DNA of 64,000 nucleotides from Desulfocurvibacter africanus subsp. africanus DSM 2603 (GCF_000422545.1 NZ_AULZ01000008.1:143654-207653), one strand, 5' to 3'. Counted from the first letter of the stretch, positions 1-10,388 are shown. Program-made: numbers and translations. The notes: generated from the sequence alone by a model not told the origin.

Positions 1-74
1 TAGAGATTGAGCAAGCCAAGGCCGAAGAGGATGAGCGTAAGGCCAACCAACCCCCAGTTTATATACAGAAGCAT
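1..74 (-). CDS. rodA: RodA, lipid II glycosyltransferase (N-terminal fragment)
   Basis: Only the first 24 codons are inside the window. They begin with ATG at 74 and encode a hydrophobic start (MLLYINWGLVGLT) that resembles the first transmembrane segment of RodA/FtsW SEDS proteins. The gene starts 8 bases past the stop of the PBP2 gene on the same strand, and rodA directly after mrdA is the usual order. In the family, RodA polymerises glycan strands together with PBP2 during cell elongation. The identification rests mostly on gene order because too little protein is visible for a domain call. Confidence 0.7.
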   Translation of the reverse strand, partial: MLLYINWGLVGLTLILFGLGLLNL

Positions 75-81
75 CCGGCGA

Positions 82-2094
82 TCAACGGGAGACACTATTT
101 GCACCCTCCGTCGTGTCGGCAGAGACCAGGCCCACGGGTTGCGTCATTGACTTCGGAGCTGCAAGCTTGCCGGATTTGCCGGTTTTACCTGCCTTTGCGG
201 CTGTTTTGGGGACAATTTGGAGGGGAATGGCATACTTATCCAAGGGATTTGGCTCAACACTCGCAATGTAAGGCCAGTTGTCCATGGTCGTCGAGGTTCC
301 GCCAAGCGGGCCAAAAAGGTAGTCGTAGATGGCGCGGGACACGGGACCAGCCGCCTCGCCGCCATGGCCGCCGTGCTCCACCAGGCATACAATTACCACG
401 GCCCTGCCGTCCTTCACGCCCCAGCTTACGAGCCAGGCATGGTCGCGGAATTCGTAAGCGATCTCCTCGGTCTTCTTGCCCCGATCCTCGGTCTTGAGCT
501 TGACCACCTGCGCAGTGCCCGTCTTGCCGCCCATGCGCGCATCGGGCCGCCGCAAACGCCTGGCAGTGCCTCGATCCATATCCACCGTGGCCACCATGGT
601 ATCCAGCACCATTTTGATCTGCTGAGCAGTGGCAAGCAGTCGTCCCTGCACTACCGGCTCGTCCGAATCCACAAGCAAGGGCTTGAGCAGGAAACCGCCG
701 TTAAGCAGAGAGGACACGAAACGCGCCAACTGTAGCGGAGAGACCAGCGTGTAGCCCTGGCCGATGGCGAAATTCAGATTCTCGCCACCCTGCCAACGCT
801 CGCCGAAGCGCTGCAGCTTCCAGTTCCGGCTGGGTATGAGCCCACCCTTCTCGTGAGGCAGGTCTATGCCCGTAGTGGAGCCGAACCCGGAGGCCTTGGC
901 AAAGGCTTCCATCCGATCCACGCCAAGCCGGTTGCCCATTTCATAAAAATAGACGTCGCATGATTCCACCAGGCCGCGCTTCAAGTCCACGCGGCCGTGG
1001 CCGTGCTTATTCCAACAACGGAACACGCGCCTTCCAAGCTTCATTTCTCCGCCGCAGAAGACCGTCTCGCTCGGGTCGATGATCCCCTCGTGCAAGCCGG
1101 CCAGAGCCACAAGCAACTTGAAGGTGGAGCCTGGAGGGTATACGCCCTGGGTGGCCTTGTTCTGCAAAGGATGCCGAGGATCGTCGCGCAGGGCGGCCCA
1201 CTGCTCCGTCGATAGACCCGAAGCAAATGCGTTATTGTCAAAAGTCGGGGTGGAAACCATGGCCAAGACCTGTCCCGTGAAGGGCTCCATGACGACTACC
1301 GCGCCCGCATGACCCAGCTTTTCCATCTCCTCCGTGGCGAACTGTTGCAGATCCAAATCGATAGCCATGGTCACACTCTGACCCGAGCTAGGCTGACTGA
1401 CCTGTCTCTCGTTGAGCAGCCGACCCGAGGCATCCACCTCCATCTGCCGCAGCCCCTTGCGGCCACGCAGCTGAGACTCGAGAACATATTCGAGGCCCTG
1501 CTTGCCCACGGTGTCGGCAAGCTGCAGGTCGGGGTCGCGCGTGATTTCCTCATCGTTTGCCTCGGCCACATAGCCCAGAATCTGGGAGAGCAGGGGTCCT
1601 TGAGGATAATTTCGGCGCGGACGGACCATGATTTCAAGCCCAGGCCAACGATGCGAGCCAGCTTCGATGCTGGAAAGCAGGTCAAAGGAAATGTTCGGGG
1701 CGAGGATGATACGGTCGAAAGGCTTCACCTTCTTGCGGCCTTGCCGGTAAACGGTGCGCAGTTCGGCGATGTCCTGACCGGTCCACTCCGAAACCTGGGC
1801 CAGGGTCTTTTCGATATCGGCTACGTCTTCCCGGATTAGCCCCAGCGCATAGGCGGGCTCGTTTACAGCTACGAGCACTCCGTCACGATCGTAGATGAGG
1901 CCGCGAGGCGCGTAGACGAATTCTTGCCGCAGACGATTCTCGCGGGCCTTTTGCGCGAACTGTTCGCCCTTGTGCACCTGCAGGTACCATAATCGTAGGG
2001 CAAAGGCGCAGAACAGGGCCATGATGAGCGCCTGGAGCAGGATGAGCCCATGGCGTGGAGGCTGCTGTCCCTCCGGCTCATAAGCTACGGACAC
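82..2094 (-). CDS. mrdA: Penicillin-binding protein 2 (MrdA), elongasome transpeptidase
   Basis: Class B penicillin-binding protein that crosslinks peptidoglycan during rod elongation as partner of RodA. Numbering from the upstream in-frame ATG at 2115, a membrane anchor lies at about residues 24-44, a pedestal domain follows, and the transpeptidase has all three motifs: STFK at 330-333 (catalytic Ser330), SCD at 385-387 and KTGT at 531-534. I prefer the GTG at 2094 as start: AAGGTGG lies six bases before it, it gives 670 residues, and it reduces the overlap with mreD to 17 bases; the ATG at 2115 has no visible ribosome binding site. The C-terminal 60 residues are a basic, low-complexity tail. 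The gene belongs to the mreBCD-mrdA-rodA operon. Confidence 0.95.
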   Translation of the reverse strand: MSVAYEPEGQQPPRHGLILLQALIMALFCAFALRLWYLQVHKGEQFAQKARENRLRQEFVYAPRGLIYDRDGVLVAVNEPAYALGLIREDVADIEKTLAQVSEWTGQDIAELRTVYRQGRKKVKPFDRIILAPNISFDLLSSIEAGSHRWPGLEIMVRPRRNYPQGPLLSQILGYVAEANDEEITRDPDLQLADTVGKQGLEYVLESQLRGRKGLRQMEVDASGRLLNERQVSQPSSGQSVTMAIDLDLQQFATEEMEKLGHAGAVVVMEPFTGQVLAMVSTPTFDNNAFASGLSTEQWAALRDDPRHPLQNKATQGVYPPGSTFKLLVALAGLHEGIIDPSETVFCGGEMKLGRRVFRCWNKHGHGRVDLKRGLVESCDVYFYEMGNRLGVDRMEAFAKASGFGSTTGIDLPHEKGGLIPSRNWKLQRFGERWQGGENLNFAIGQGYTLVSPLQLARFVSSLLNGGFLLKPLLVDSDEPVVQGRLLATAQQIKMVLDTMVATVDMDRGTARRLRRPDARMGGKTGTAQVVKLKTEDRGKKTEEIAYEFRDHAWLVSWGVKDGRAVVIVCLVEHGGHGGEAAGPVSRAIYDYLFGPLGGTSTTMDNWPYIASVEPNPLDKYAIPLQIVPKTAAKAGKTGKSGKLAAPKSMTQPVGLVSADTTEGANSVSR

Positions 2095-2545
2095 GCCTGA
2101 CCACCTTTCGACCATAAAGACTATGGGCTATGAACCATGCCGCGACAAAATAGAGACTCTGCGCCAGGAAAACATGCAGCAGCGGACGGGAGGGCAGGAG
2201 CACGTCTTGTAGCCCGGCCAATATATATTGGCTTACAATGAGCAACAGGCTGTATCCGAGTCCAAGGATAAGCATGAATAAGGGGTTGGCTTCATCGAAG
2301 AGCCTGCACCCTAGTATGAAGCCCCCGACGAGCAGCCCATAGAGCATGACCACCCCGCCGAAGGCCATGGAGCCTACTCCCTCCTGCACGAGTATCCAAG
2401 CCAGGAGCAACCAAAAGGTTCGCGTCCAATGCTCGCGCTGCAGACTGACCACCAAGCCCGGAGCCAAGGCGTCCAGCCCGGGTGCGAAGAATTGAATCCA
2501 CACCCCGAGCATTCCGAAAGCCACCCAGAAAACCACCGCGCTCAT
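2078..2545 (-). CDS. mreD: Rod shape-determining protein MreD
   Basis: Integral membrane protein of 155 residues with about five hydrophobic segments and a short basic C-terminus, the size and character of MreD. In the family, MreD is part of the inner-membrane complex linking MreB filaments to MreC, RodA and PBP2. Its ATG overlaps the mreC stop in an ATGA arrangement (2542-2545), and its 3' end overlaps the start of mrdA, which suggests translational coupling. Sequence conservation in MreD is low, so the call depends on topology, length and its place between mreC and mrdA. Confidence 0.9.
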   Translation of the reverse strand: MSAVVFWVAFGMLGVWIQFFAPGLDALAPGLVVSLQREHWTRTFWLLLAWILVQEGVGSMAFGGVVMLYGLLVGGFILGCRLFDEANPLFMLILGLGYSLLLIVSQYILAGLQDVLLPSRPLLHVFLAQSLYFVAAWFIAHSLYGRKVVRRVRSL

Positions 2546-4239
2546 GGCTGCTCCGCTGGTTCCGATTGGCTGACTGGGGCAGGCTGAGGACTGGTTGGGG
2601 CCGAAACCGGAGGCGACTGCAAGGCCGGAGGCCAGGTCGATTGGGCTGTCGGGCCCTCAACCTTGTCAGTTAACTGCGGAGAGCGCTCTTGAGCTTGCGC
2701 CGGGGCGGTCTGACCTGCCATCTCCTTGGGCTGGGCCTCGGGAATCGAAATAATTTGCGTCGCAGGTGTCGCTACCTGATTGGCGTTTGGCTCTGGCTGC
2801 TGGGTCGAGGTGGGAGGCTGAGGATTTCCTGTTGGACCGGTCGTTGCTTCGGGCGCGGGAATTCGAGCGACCGGCGTGCTCTTTATCTCTTTCGAAGCGG
2901 CTTGAGCTGGAACGGGCTGGGCCGGGTTGGGTTGCGCTTGCGGCTGCGTGGTCGCGGCCTGCGGCTTGGAGGCGGCCTCCCGGACGAGCGGTGTGCGTTC
3001 CTGGGCCGCCTGTGCGCTCTGCTCCACGGCCTTTGGAGGCAACGGATTCCGCACCTGGGCATCCTGAAACCTTGGCGTTTGCGCAGCTTGGGGCTTAGGA
3101 GCCTGACTGTCCTGAGCTTTCCGCGTTAGGGCAGCCGGAGACACGTCCGTTTGCGCGCCTTGCGGCTTCGAGGCCTGATCCGCTTGAGGCCTCGCCGGCT
3201 TGGTCTGGGCAGCGGGCGTAGCGCGTTTCTGCGTTGCCGGAGGATTTTGCTCAGCCTGCTTGTGGGTAGCTTGGGGCTGGGCTACAGCTGGCTTTTGGCT
3301 CTGCGCGTTGTGGGGCGTGGCGCCCTTGGGCTGGGAAATGCCAGCCGAGCCGCCTTTCGCCGCAGGCGTCGAAGGCGCTACGGCTTCGGCTACTCCTGTT
3401 TCGGGTTCCGCAACGACCTGCCTGGTAAGCAGAAGAACTTCTTCCAGGTTGCGGACGTCCACCAGCGGTTCGGCGAGCACGGTCTTGAACAGGGAGATGT
3501 CCGAACGCTCCACAGTGACCACGCGAGCCACGGGAACACCCTTGGGGAATACGCGCGCCAAGCCGGAGCTGACCAGGATCTCACCCACCTCGATAGGCTC
3601 GTTAAGCGGCACATAGTTGACGCTGAGCGGCTCACCCTGGCCATGGCCCATGAGCACGCCCGTCGTGCGCGAATCACGGCCCTGCACGGGTATACGGCTA
3701 TTGGGGTCACTCAACAGAAGCACCGTGGCATTATTCGGCGAGACACGCAGGATGCGGCCCACCGCGCCATCCGCGGTTATGGCCGGCGCATCATCGTATA
3801 TGCCGTCGCCTGCGCCCTTATCCACCAAAAATGTCTCAAGGGTTCCGATGGGGCCCAGGCGATGGGCGATGACTCTTGCCCCCTGACGTTGCCACTGTTC
3901 GGGAGGTTTGAACTCAAGGATGTGTTCCAGGCGTTTGGCCTTGGCCGAGTCCTCGCGCAGGCGGGCCATATCCAAAGCCATGCGCGCCAATGCCGTCCGC
4001 AGCCGTTCATTCTCCTGCTCCACGTCCACCAGGTGCACGTAACGTCGCCAGCGCAGGCTGACCTCGTCCGCAACCCAGTTGCCAGGCCGCAGAAGAGTGC
4101 CGGCAATCTCCAGGCCCGTGATCTCCGAGAGACGGTCGAGATAACCGTAGCGCAGGTTCCAGGTGTACAAGCTCAGGTACAGGAACAGGGCGATGAGCAA
4201 CAGGAGAAAGATTCGCCTTGAAACGAAGCCTGCACGCAT
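2542..4239 (-). CDS. mreC: Rod shape-determining protein MreC with a long Pro/Ala/Gln-rich tail
   Basis: Bitopic membrane protein that scaffolds the elongasome in the periplasm. An N-terminal membrane segment (residues about 8-28) is followed by a coiled coil (about 65-105) and the beta-barrel MreC domain (about 115-275). The final 285 residues or so are a low-complexity region rich in Ala, Pro, Gln, Lys and Thr. Typical MreC proteins are 270-370 residues, so this one (565) is much longer, all because of the tail. I chose the ATG at 4239; a TTG two codons upstream is also open. The gene lies 175 bases downstream of mreB and overlaps mreD by ATGA. Confidence 0.93.
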   Translation of the reverse strand: MRAGFVSRRIFLLLLIALFLYLSLYTWNLRYGYLDRLSEITGLEIAGTLLRPGNWVADEVSLRWRRYVHLVDVEQENERLRTALARMALDMARLREDSAKAKRLEHILEFKPPEQWQRQGARVIAHRLGPIGTLETFLVDKGAGDGIYDDAPAITADGAVGRILRVSPNNATVLLLSDPNSRIPVQGRDSRTTGVLMGHGQGEPLSVNYVPLNEPIEVGEILVSSGLARVFPKGVPVARVVTVERSDISLFKTVLAEPLVDVRNLEEVLLLTRQVVAEPETGVAEAVAPSTPAAKGGSAGISQPKGATPHNAQSQKPAVAQPQATHKQAEQNPPATQKRATPAAQTKPARPQADQASKPQGAQTDVSPAALTRKAQDSQAPKPQAAQTPRFQDAQVRNPLPPKAVEQSAQAAQERTPLVREAASKPQAATTQPQAQPNPAQPVPAQAASKEIKSTPVARIPAPEATTGPTGNPQPPTSTQQPEPNANQVATPATQIISIPEAQPKEMAGQTAPAQAQERSPQLTDKVEGPTAQSTWPPALQSPPVSAPTSPQPAPVSQSEPAEQP

Positions 4240-4344
4240 GGGCAACCGACCACGAGTTGAAGGATGAACCGCAGCTACAGGGGACCTGGAAGCAGCCTCC
4301 CGGCCCCCAACTTCCGCCGTCCCCAGCTACTGGAGTAAGGGCGC

Positions 4345-4372
4345 GCAGGGGCTGCTCCAGAGCAGCCCCTGC
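4345..4372. other. Perfect 12-bp hairpin between mreB and mreC
   Basis: Arms 4345-4356 and 4361-4372 are perfect inverted repeats (GCAGGGGCTGCT) around the four-base loop CCAG. No U-tract follows on the minus strand, so a strong intrinsic terminator is unlikely. The position just after mreB fits a processing or attenuation structure that would leave more MreB than MreC mRNA. That role is inference. Confidence 0.6.
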
Positions 4373-4414
4373 CAAGCCCTGCACCGGAAGATGGTCCCTC
4401 CCGGCCGGGACGGA

Positions 4415-5533
<1,119 letters not shown>

Positions 5534-5617
5534 TCAACAGCCAGGGAAAATATAGCCGGTTGCCACTGTACGCATTAACGGCCGGCCACAAGAGACTACC
5601 GGGAAGGAGCATCGGCC

Positions 5618-6595
5618 ATGAACAGAATCTATAGCCTTGCCACCTACTTACGGCAGCGCTTCGGTAGGCGCTTGCGCAAGATACCGTTGGACGCTGGCTC
5701 CGGCTGCCCGAATCGTGACGGGAGCATATCCCGCCAGGGGTGCGCATTCTGTAATGCGCGCGGCTCGGGCACAGGCTTGGCCACAAGCGGCTTGTCCCTG
5801 TCTGAACAGTGGGCCCGGCTTGCCTCACGCAAGACTCCCGGCCAAGCGGATGAGGCAGCCCCACCTTCCCTCATTGCCTACCTGCAGTCCTTCTCCAACA
5901 CCTACGGACCAGCCGCCCGACTCGCCAATCTCCTGAAAGAGATCAGCGTATTGCCAGGACTTGCGGCCATCAGCGTAGGCACTCGACCGGACTGCCTGGA
6001 CAGGGAAAAACTGGCCATCCTCGCCAGGGCCGGCATCCCCGAAACGTGGCTGGATATCGGACTGCAGTCATCCGACAACTCAACCCTCGCACGAATCGGC
6101 CGTGGCCACAACTTTGCCTGCTTCGCCTCGGCCGTGGAGCAGGCCGCCACTTTCGGACTCAAGGTCTGCGCCCATGTCATGGCCGGGCTGCCAGGCGAGG
6201 GTGAAACCGAGTTCCTGGCCACGGTCAGAGCCGTGAGCGCCCTGCCTGTGCGCGGCATCAAGTTCCACAACCTGCTCGTGTTGCGGGAAACGGCCCTGGA
6301 GACGATGTGGAGAACCGGTAAGTATTCCCCCCTCACCCCTTCGCGCTACGTGTCCATGCTCTGCCTAGCCCTTGCAGAAACCCGGCCGGACATGGTCGTA
6401 CACCGCCTCCAGGCCGATCCCGCCCCAGGCGAACTAGTCGCCCCCGACTGGGCGGGCGATAAATCCGCCCTGCTCACGCGCATTCGCGAGGAGCTGACCA
6501 ATCGAGATCTCTGGCAGGGTAAAGCGGTCGGCGCCCAAACCGGCATTCCGGTCTGGTTCGACCACACCCACGGCTTGCCGTCAACGCTGCAATGA
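5618..6595 (+). CDS. TIGR01212-family radical SAM protein (YhcC-like)
   Basis: Cytoplasmic radical S-adenosylmethionine enzyme of 325 residues. The N-terminus carries the family hallmark CPNRDG...GCAFC (residues about 29-45), which contributes the three cysteines for the [4Fe-4S] cluster. Further family blocks are the QSFSNTY stretch near 88 and the GLQSS segment near 149. The substrate of this family is not established; an RNA-modification role has been suggested for relatives, which I would not assign here. The ATG at 5618 has a good Shine-Dalgarno (GGAAGGAG). The gene is divergent from mreB. Confidence 0.88.
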   Translation: MNRIYSLATYLRQRFGRRLRKIPLDAGSGCPNRDGSISRQGCAFCNARGSGTGLATSGLSLSEQWARLASRKTPGQADEAAPPSLIAYLQSFSNTYGPAARLANLLKEISVLPGLAAISVGTRPDCLDREKLAILARAGIPETWLDIGLQSSDNSTLARIGRGHNFACFASAVEQAATFGLKVCAHVMAGLPGEGETEFLATVRAVSALPVRGIKFHNLLVLRETALETMWRTGKYSPLTPSRYVSMLCLALAETRPDMVVHRLQADPAPGELVAPDWAGDKSALLTRIREELTNRDLWQGKAVGAQTGIPVWFDHTHGLPSTLQ

Positions 6596-6821
6596 CCATG
6601 CCTTGACAACCGTTTCATCCATGCCAACTACTTAAAGACCAAGACGTCCACGTTTATTAGACATATCACCCTAGTGGTGTCCATGCCGTCCTCCATGAAA
6701 ACTCAACTCGCAGGGTATCGTCGGCCCAGGCTTCATATTTTTGACGGTCAAGCCGACGGTTCTTGCGCACTTGCCCCCCCAGCGCACACGGCACGGTGAC
6801 CGCGTGGAGTAAGGAGAGCCC

Positions 6822-7304
6822 ATGAGCTTCGAAGTCATCATCTCAAAACCGCTATGCCTGTCCCTACATTGGGAATCGGATAGCATTGCGGCCATTGGAC
6901 TGGACTGGGCAGGCCCTGACGCCCCATCCGGTCCTGAACCTACAAGCAGATACGGGCGCGCCTTGGCCCAAACGTTGACCCGCTACCTGGCCGGCGAGCG
7001 CGTGGAGTGGCCCGAGCTGCCGCTCGCCATGGACGGACTAACTCCTTTCCGTCGCGAAGTGAGTGAGACCCTGGCTAAGGACGTGCGGCATGGCCAGCTC
7101 ACGACCTATGGCCAACTAGCGTCCCTCGTCGGCAGGCCCGGAGCTGCCCGAGCGGTGGGCCGAGTCATGGCCACCAATCCCTGGCCCCTGGTAGTGCCCT
7201 GCCACCGGGTCATCGGGACGGGCGGAAACCTGACCGGCTTCGGGCCGGGCATTGCAATGAAAAAATTCCTCCTCGACCTTGAACAGACTTCGCAGAGCGG
7301 TTAG
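6822..7304 (+). CDS. ogt: Methylated-DNA-protein-cysteine methyltransferase
   Basis: Suicide repair protein that removes alkyl groups from O6-alkylguanine by transferring them to its own cysteine. The 160-residue protein has a short N-terminal half and a well conserved C-terminal DNA-binding domain, with TTYGQLA near 94-100 and the active site VVPCHRVIG with Cys127. The length fits the Ogt/MGMT family without an Ada regulatory domain. The start has AAGGAGAGCCC directly before ATG. The next gene follows after 27 bases on the same strand, so the two may be co-transcribed. Confidence 0.93.
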   Translation: MSFEVIISKPLCLSLHWESDSIAAIGLDWAGPDAPSGPEPTSRYGRALAQTLTRYLAGERVEWPELPLAMDGLTPFRREVSETLAKDVRHGQLTTYGQLASLVGRPGAARAVGRVMATNPWPLVVPCHRVIGTGGNLTGFGPGIAMKKFLLDLEQTSQSG

Positions 7305-7331
7305 TCTGTACCTTTCGAGGGAGGTACCGCC

Positions 7332-7676
7332 ATGCTGCCTATGGAAAAGGCAACGCTTAAGAACCGGATTATCGACGATATGCGTGGACTGGAAGTCCAT
7401 GTGGAAGAACTTAAGACCCTGTCCGCGCCCGAGACCCCGGATTGTTCCGTGGGAAGGCTTGGGCGCATGGGCGGGCTGGCCAGTCGGGCGGTCAACGAAG
7501 CAGCGCTTCAATCCGCCATGACCAGGCTAATCGGGCTCAGGCGCGTGATGGCCTGCATCGACAGCCCTGAATTCGGCCTGTGCGAGGAATGCGGCGAGAA
7601 GATTCCAATCAAGCGGCTCATGGCCATGCCGGAGACCCGCTTCTGCGTGCATTGCGCGCAGATGGTCCAAGGCTAG
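7332..7676 (+). CDS. DksA/TraR-type C4 zinc-finger protein
   Basis: Small protein of 114 residues with a helical N-terminal part and a C-terminal C4 zinc finger: CEECG near residue 81 and CVHC near 105. It lacks the full-length coiled coil of classical DksA (about 150 residues). In the family, such proteins insert into the RNA polymerase secondary channel or act as general zinc-finger regulators; which applies here is not visible. A strong ribosome binding site (GGGAGGT) precedes ATG. A terminator hairpin follows its stop codon. Confidence 0.85.
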   Translation: MLPMEKATLKNRIIDDMRGLEVHVEELKTLSAPETPDCSVGRLGRMGGLASRAVNEAALQSAMTRLIGLRRVMACIDSPEFGLCEECGEKIPIKRLMAMPETRFCVHCAQMVQG

Positions 7677-7687
7677 GCTTACGGCGG

Positions 7688-7722
7688 CGGCCCCGGTCCG
7701 CGTTTGCGGGCCGGGGCCGTTT
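7688..7722 (+). terminator. Rho-independent terminator after the dksA-like gene
   Basis: Arms 7688-7701 and 7706-7719 form a 14-bp GC-rich stem with one G-T pair around the loop GTTT, followed by TTT. It lies 11 bases after the stop of the plus-strand gene and just before the 3' end of the convergent sppA gene. On the minus strand there is no T-tract, so it chiefly serves the plus strand. Confidence 0.75.
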
Positions 7723-7726
7723 GCCG

Positions 7727-8644
7727 TCAAAAGAGGAATACCCAGCGCGGCGCGCTGATTGCGGAAGTCATTTCGGAAACAGCCTCGGAAGCCGGCTCAA
7801 TGATGGCGGCGGAGAGGACACGGAGCAACAGGCTCTTTTCTTCGATCGGGCCTTCCAGCACAGGCGTTTCACCGGTAAGGCCGCACCTCTCGCGCAACAA
7901 GTCCATGGCATCTTCCATGCCGCCCAGATGATCGACCAGGCCAAGCCCATGCGCCTGGCGACCGGTGAAGGCCCGGCCATCGGCCAGGGCGGCCACCTGC
8001 TCGCGCTCCATGCCCCGAGCTTGCGCAATGTCACTCACGAACTGGTCATGCATGTCCATGACCACGGCCGTGAGGTATTCGCGTTCGCGCGGGCTCATCT
8101 CCCGGAACGGAGTGCCTGCGCCTTTCATCTCGCCACTTGTGATGAGCGTTTGGGACAGGCCGACCTTTTCGGCCAGGGCCCGAATGTTGAGAAGCTCCAT
8201 GCGCACACCGATGGAACCCGTAAGTGTCGAGGGATTAGCCATGATTTCCTGGGCTGCGGCCGCGATATAATATCCGCCGCTGGCGGCCACGGCGCCCATG
8301 CTGGCTATCACGGGCTTGCGCTCGGCCAGGCGGAGTACGGCGGCGTAAACCTCCTGGCTCGGAGCCACCACGCCGCCAGGCGAGTCTATGCGCAGCAATA
8401 CGCCTTTTATGGAATCATCGCGTTCCAACTCACCGATCCAGCCCACCAGATCCTCGGACCCGACGATAAGCCCCTCCACCCTCACGACACCGAGGCGTGC
8501 GCCGGCAAACTCGCCTGTCGGGAGAAGATGAAAGGCGGCCATGGCGCCTCCGAAGAGGGCCATGGCCGCCGCTAGGAGCATAAGACCGAAGAGAATCGGG
8601 TGGCGCTGGCTAAAACTAGCCTTCGTCGCCGCTGGATTCGGCAT
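7727..8644 (-). CDS. sppA: Signal peptide peptidase SppA, S49 serine protease
   Basis: Membrane-anchored serine protease that degrades signal peptides after their release. The 305-residue protein has one N-terminal membrane segment (about 19-40) and a single S49 domain, so it is the short, bacillus-type SppA rather than the tandem-domain E. coli form. The predicted nucleophile is Ser122 in ASGGYY and the general base is Lys174 in SGEMKGAG. The ATG at 8644 has GAGGAC before it and lies within the last codons of rpsA (29-base overlap), so translation of the two genes is probably coupled. Confidence 0.93.
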   Translation of the reverse strand: MPNPAATKASFSQRHPILFGLMLLAAAMALFGGAMAAFHLLPTGEFAGARLGVVRVEGLIVGSEDLVGWIGELERDDSIKGVLLRIDSPGGVVAPSQEVYAAVLRLAERKPVIASMGAVAASGGYYIAAAAQEIMANPSTLTGSIGVRMELLNIRALAEKVGLSQTLITSGEMKGAGTPFREMSPREREYLTAVVMDMHDQFVSDIAQARGMEREQVAALADGRAFTGRQAHGLGLVDHLGGMEDAMDLLRERCGLTGETPVLEGPIEEKSLLLRVLSAAIIEPASEAVSEMTSAISAPRWVFLF

Positions 8645-10388
8645 TGGCGTCCTCGAGCTTCTGCTTGATCAGGTCGCCCAGGGTGCTGCCGCCGGTATCC
8701 GCGCCGCTTGTGGTGCGGAATTCGCGTGGCTTCTTGCGTTCCTCTTCTTCCTTGAGCTGCTTGATGGACAGGCCAAGCCGACGCTCGTCAGCGCTCACGT
8801 GGATGACCTTGGCTTCGATCTCCACGCCTTCCTTGAACAGCTCGGCCGGATTCTTGACCTTCTTATGGCTGATCTCGGAAACGTGCACCAAGCCCTCGAT
8901 GCCTTCCTCGACCTCGACGAACAGGCCGAAGTCGGTGATGTTGGTCACGATGCCCTTGACCGTGGCGCCGACAGGATACTTGCCGGGGACTTCGTTCCAG
9001 GGATCTTCGTTGAGCTGCTTGACGCCCAGGGTGAACTTCTCGTTCTCCTTGTCCACGGTCAGCACCTTGGCCTGCACCGTGTCGCTGACCTTGTACATCT
9101 CGCCGGGATGGCGGATCTTCTTGGTCCAGGAGATGTCCGAGACGTGGATCAGGCCGTCGATGCCATCCTCGATGCCGATGAACAGGCCGAACTCGGTGAT
9201 GTTCTTGATGGTGCCCTCGAGGATGGTGCCCTCGGGGTACTTCTCGGCCACCAGATCCCACGGGTTGGGCTTGATCTGCTTCATGCCGAGGCTGATGCGC
9301 TTCTTGTCCGGGTCCACGCCCAGCACGACCACCTCGACCTCATCGCCGGGATGGACCATCTGGGAAGGATGGCGCAGCTTGCGCGTCCAGGACATCTCGG
9401 AGATGTGTACCAGACCTTCAACGCCGGGCTCCAACTCCACGAAGGAGCCGTAGTCCACGAGATTGGTCACGCGGCCCTTGAGCCTGGCGCCCTCGGGATA
9501 CTTCTTGGTGATGTCTTCCCAGGGATCGGGCACGAGCTGCTTGAGGCCCAGGGAGACCTTCTTGTTGTCCTTGTCGAAGGACAGGACCTTGAGCTCCAGC
9601 TCGTCGCCCAGGCCGACCATTTCCTTGGGATGGCGAATGCGCCGCCAGGACATGTCCGTGATGTGCAGCAGACCGTCCAGTCCGCCGAGGTCGACGAACA
9701 CGCCGTACTCGGTGATGTTCTTGACCTTGCCCGTGACAACCTGACCCTCGGACAACGTCTCCAGCAGCTCCTTGCGCATATGCTCGCGCTGCTCCTCAAG
9801 GAGCACGCGGCGGGAGACGATGACGTTGGAGCGGCGACGGTTGATCTTCAGGACACGGAACTCGTAGTCCTTGCCAACCAGCGCGTCCATGTCGGGCACG
9901 GGGCGCAGATCCACATGCGAACCGGGCAGGAAAGCCTCCACGCCGCCAAGGTCCACGGTGTAACCGCCCTTGACCCGACGCATGATGCGGCCGCTGATGG
10001 TCTTGTCGCCTTCCTGCACGTCCTCGAGCTTGTCGAAGAGCTTCATGCGCTGGGCACGCTCGCGGGACAGGACGATGGTGCCTTCGACCTCGTCCTTGCG
10101 CACCACGAAGACGTCTACCTTGTCGCCGACCTTCACGGTCACATTGCCGTTGCTATCGGTGAACTCCCCAATGGGAAGTTGGCCTTCGGACTTGAAGTTG
10201 ACGTCCACCAGCACGTGGTCGGTGTCGATCTTGACCACTTCGCCGGAGACGATGTTGCCGTCTTCGATGGCCCCGAAGTCCTCATTCAGGTAGTTGTCCA
10301 GGGCCGAGGCGAAATCGATGTTCTCGGCAAAGTCGGCGTCGCCGCCGTGGGTTACTGTTTTTTCCATGCTTTGAGTTGCGTTTGTCAT
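8616..10388 (-). CDS. rpsA: 30S ribosomal protein S1
   Basis: RNA-binding ribosomal protein that helps load mRNA on the 30S subunit. The 590-residue protein contains six S1 repeats in succession (from about residue 43 to 541), visible as recurring blocks such as YGVFVDLGGLDGLLHITD, YGSFVELEPGVEGLVHIS and FGLFIGIEDGIDGLIHVS. Length and repeat number match six-domain S1 of Proteobacteria. A good Shine-Dalgarno (TGGAGGT) precedes the ATG at 10388. The acidic C-terminus overlaps the sppA start. Confidence 0.97.
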   Translation of the reverse strand: MTNATQSMEKTVTHGGDADFAENIDFASALDNYLNEDFGAIEDGNIVSGEVVKIDTDHVLVDVNFKSEGQLPIGEFTDSNGNVTVKVGDKVDVFVVRKDEVEGTIVLSRERAQRMKLFDKLEDVQEGDKTISGRIMRRVKGGYTVDLGGVEAFLPGSHVDLRPVPDMDALVGKDYEFRVLKINRRRSNVIVSRRVLLEEQREHMRKELLETLSEGQVVTGKVKNITEYGVFVDLGGLDGLLHITDMSWRRIRHPKEMVGLGDELELKVLSFDKDNKKVSLGLKQLVPDPWEDITKKYPEGARLKGRVTNLVDYGSFVELEPGVEGLVHISEMSWTRKLRHPSQMVHPGDEVEVVVLGVDPDKKRISLGMKQIKPNPWDLVAEKYPEGTILEGTIKNITEFGLFIGIEDGIDGLIHVSDISWTKKIRHPGEMYKVSDTVQAKVLTVDKENEKFTLGVKQLNEDPWNEVPGKYPVGATVKGIVTNITDFGLFVEVEEGIEGLVHVSEISHKKVKNPAELFKEGVEIEAKVIHVSADERRLGLSIKQLKEEEERKKPREFRTTSGADTGGSTLGDLIKQKLEDANAESSGDEG

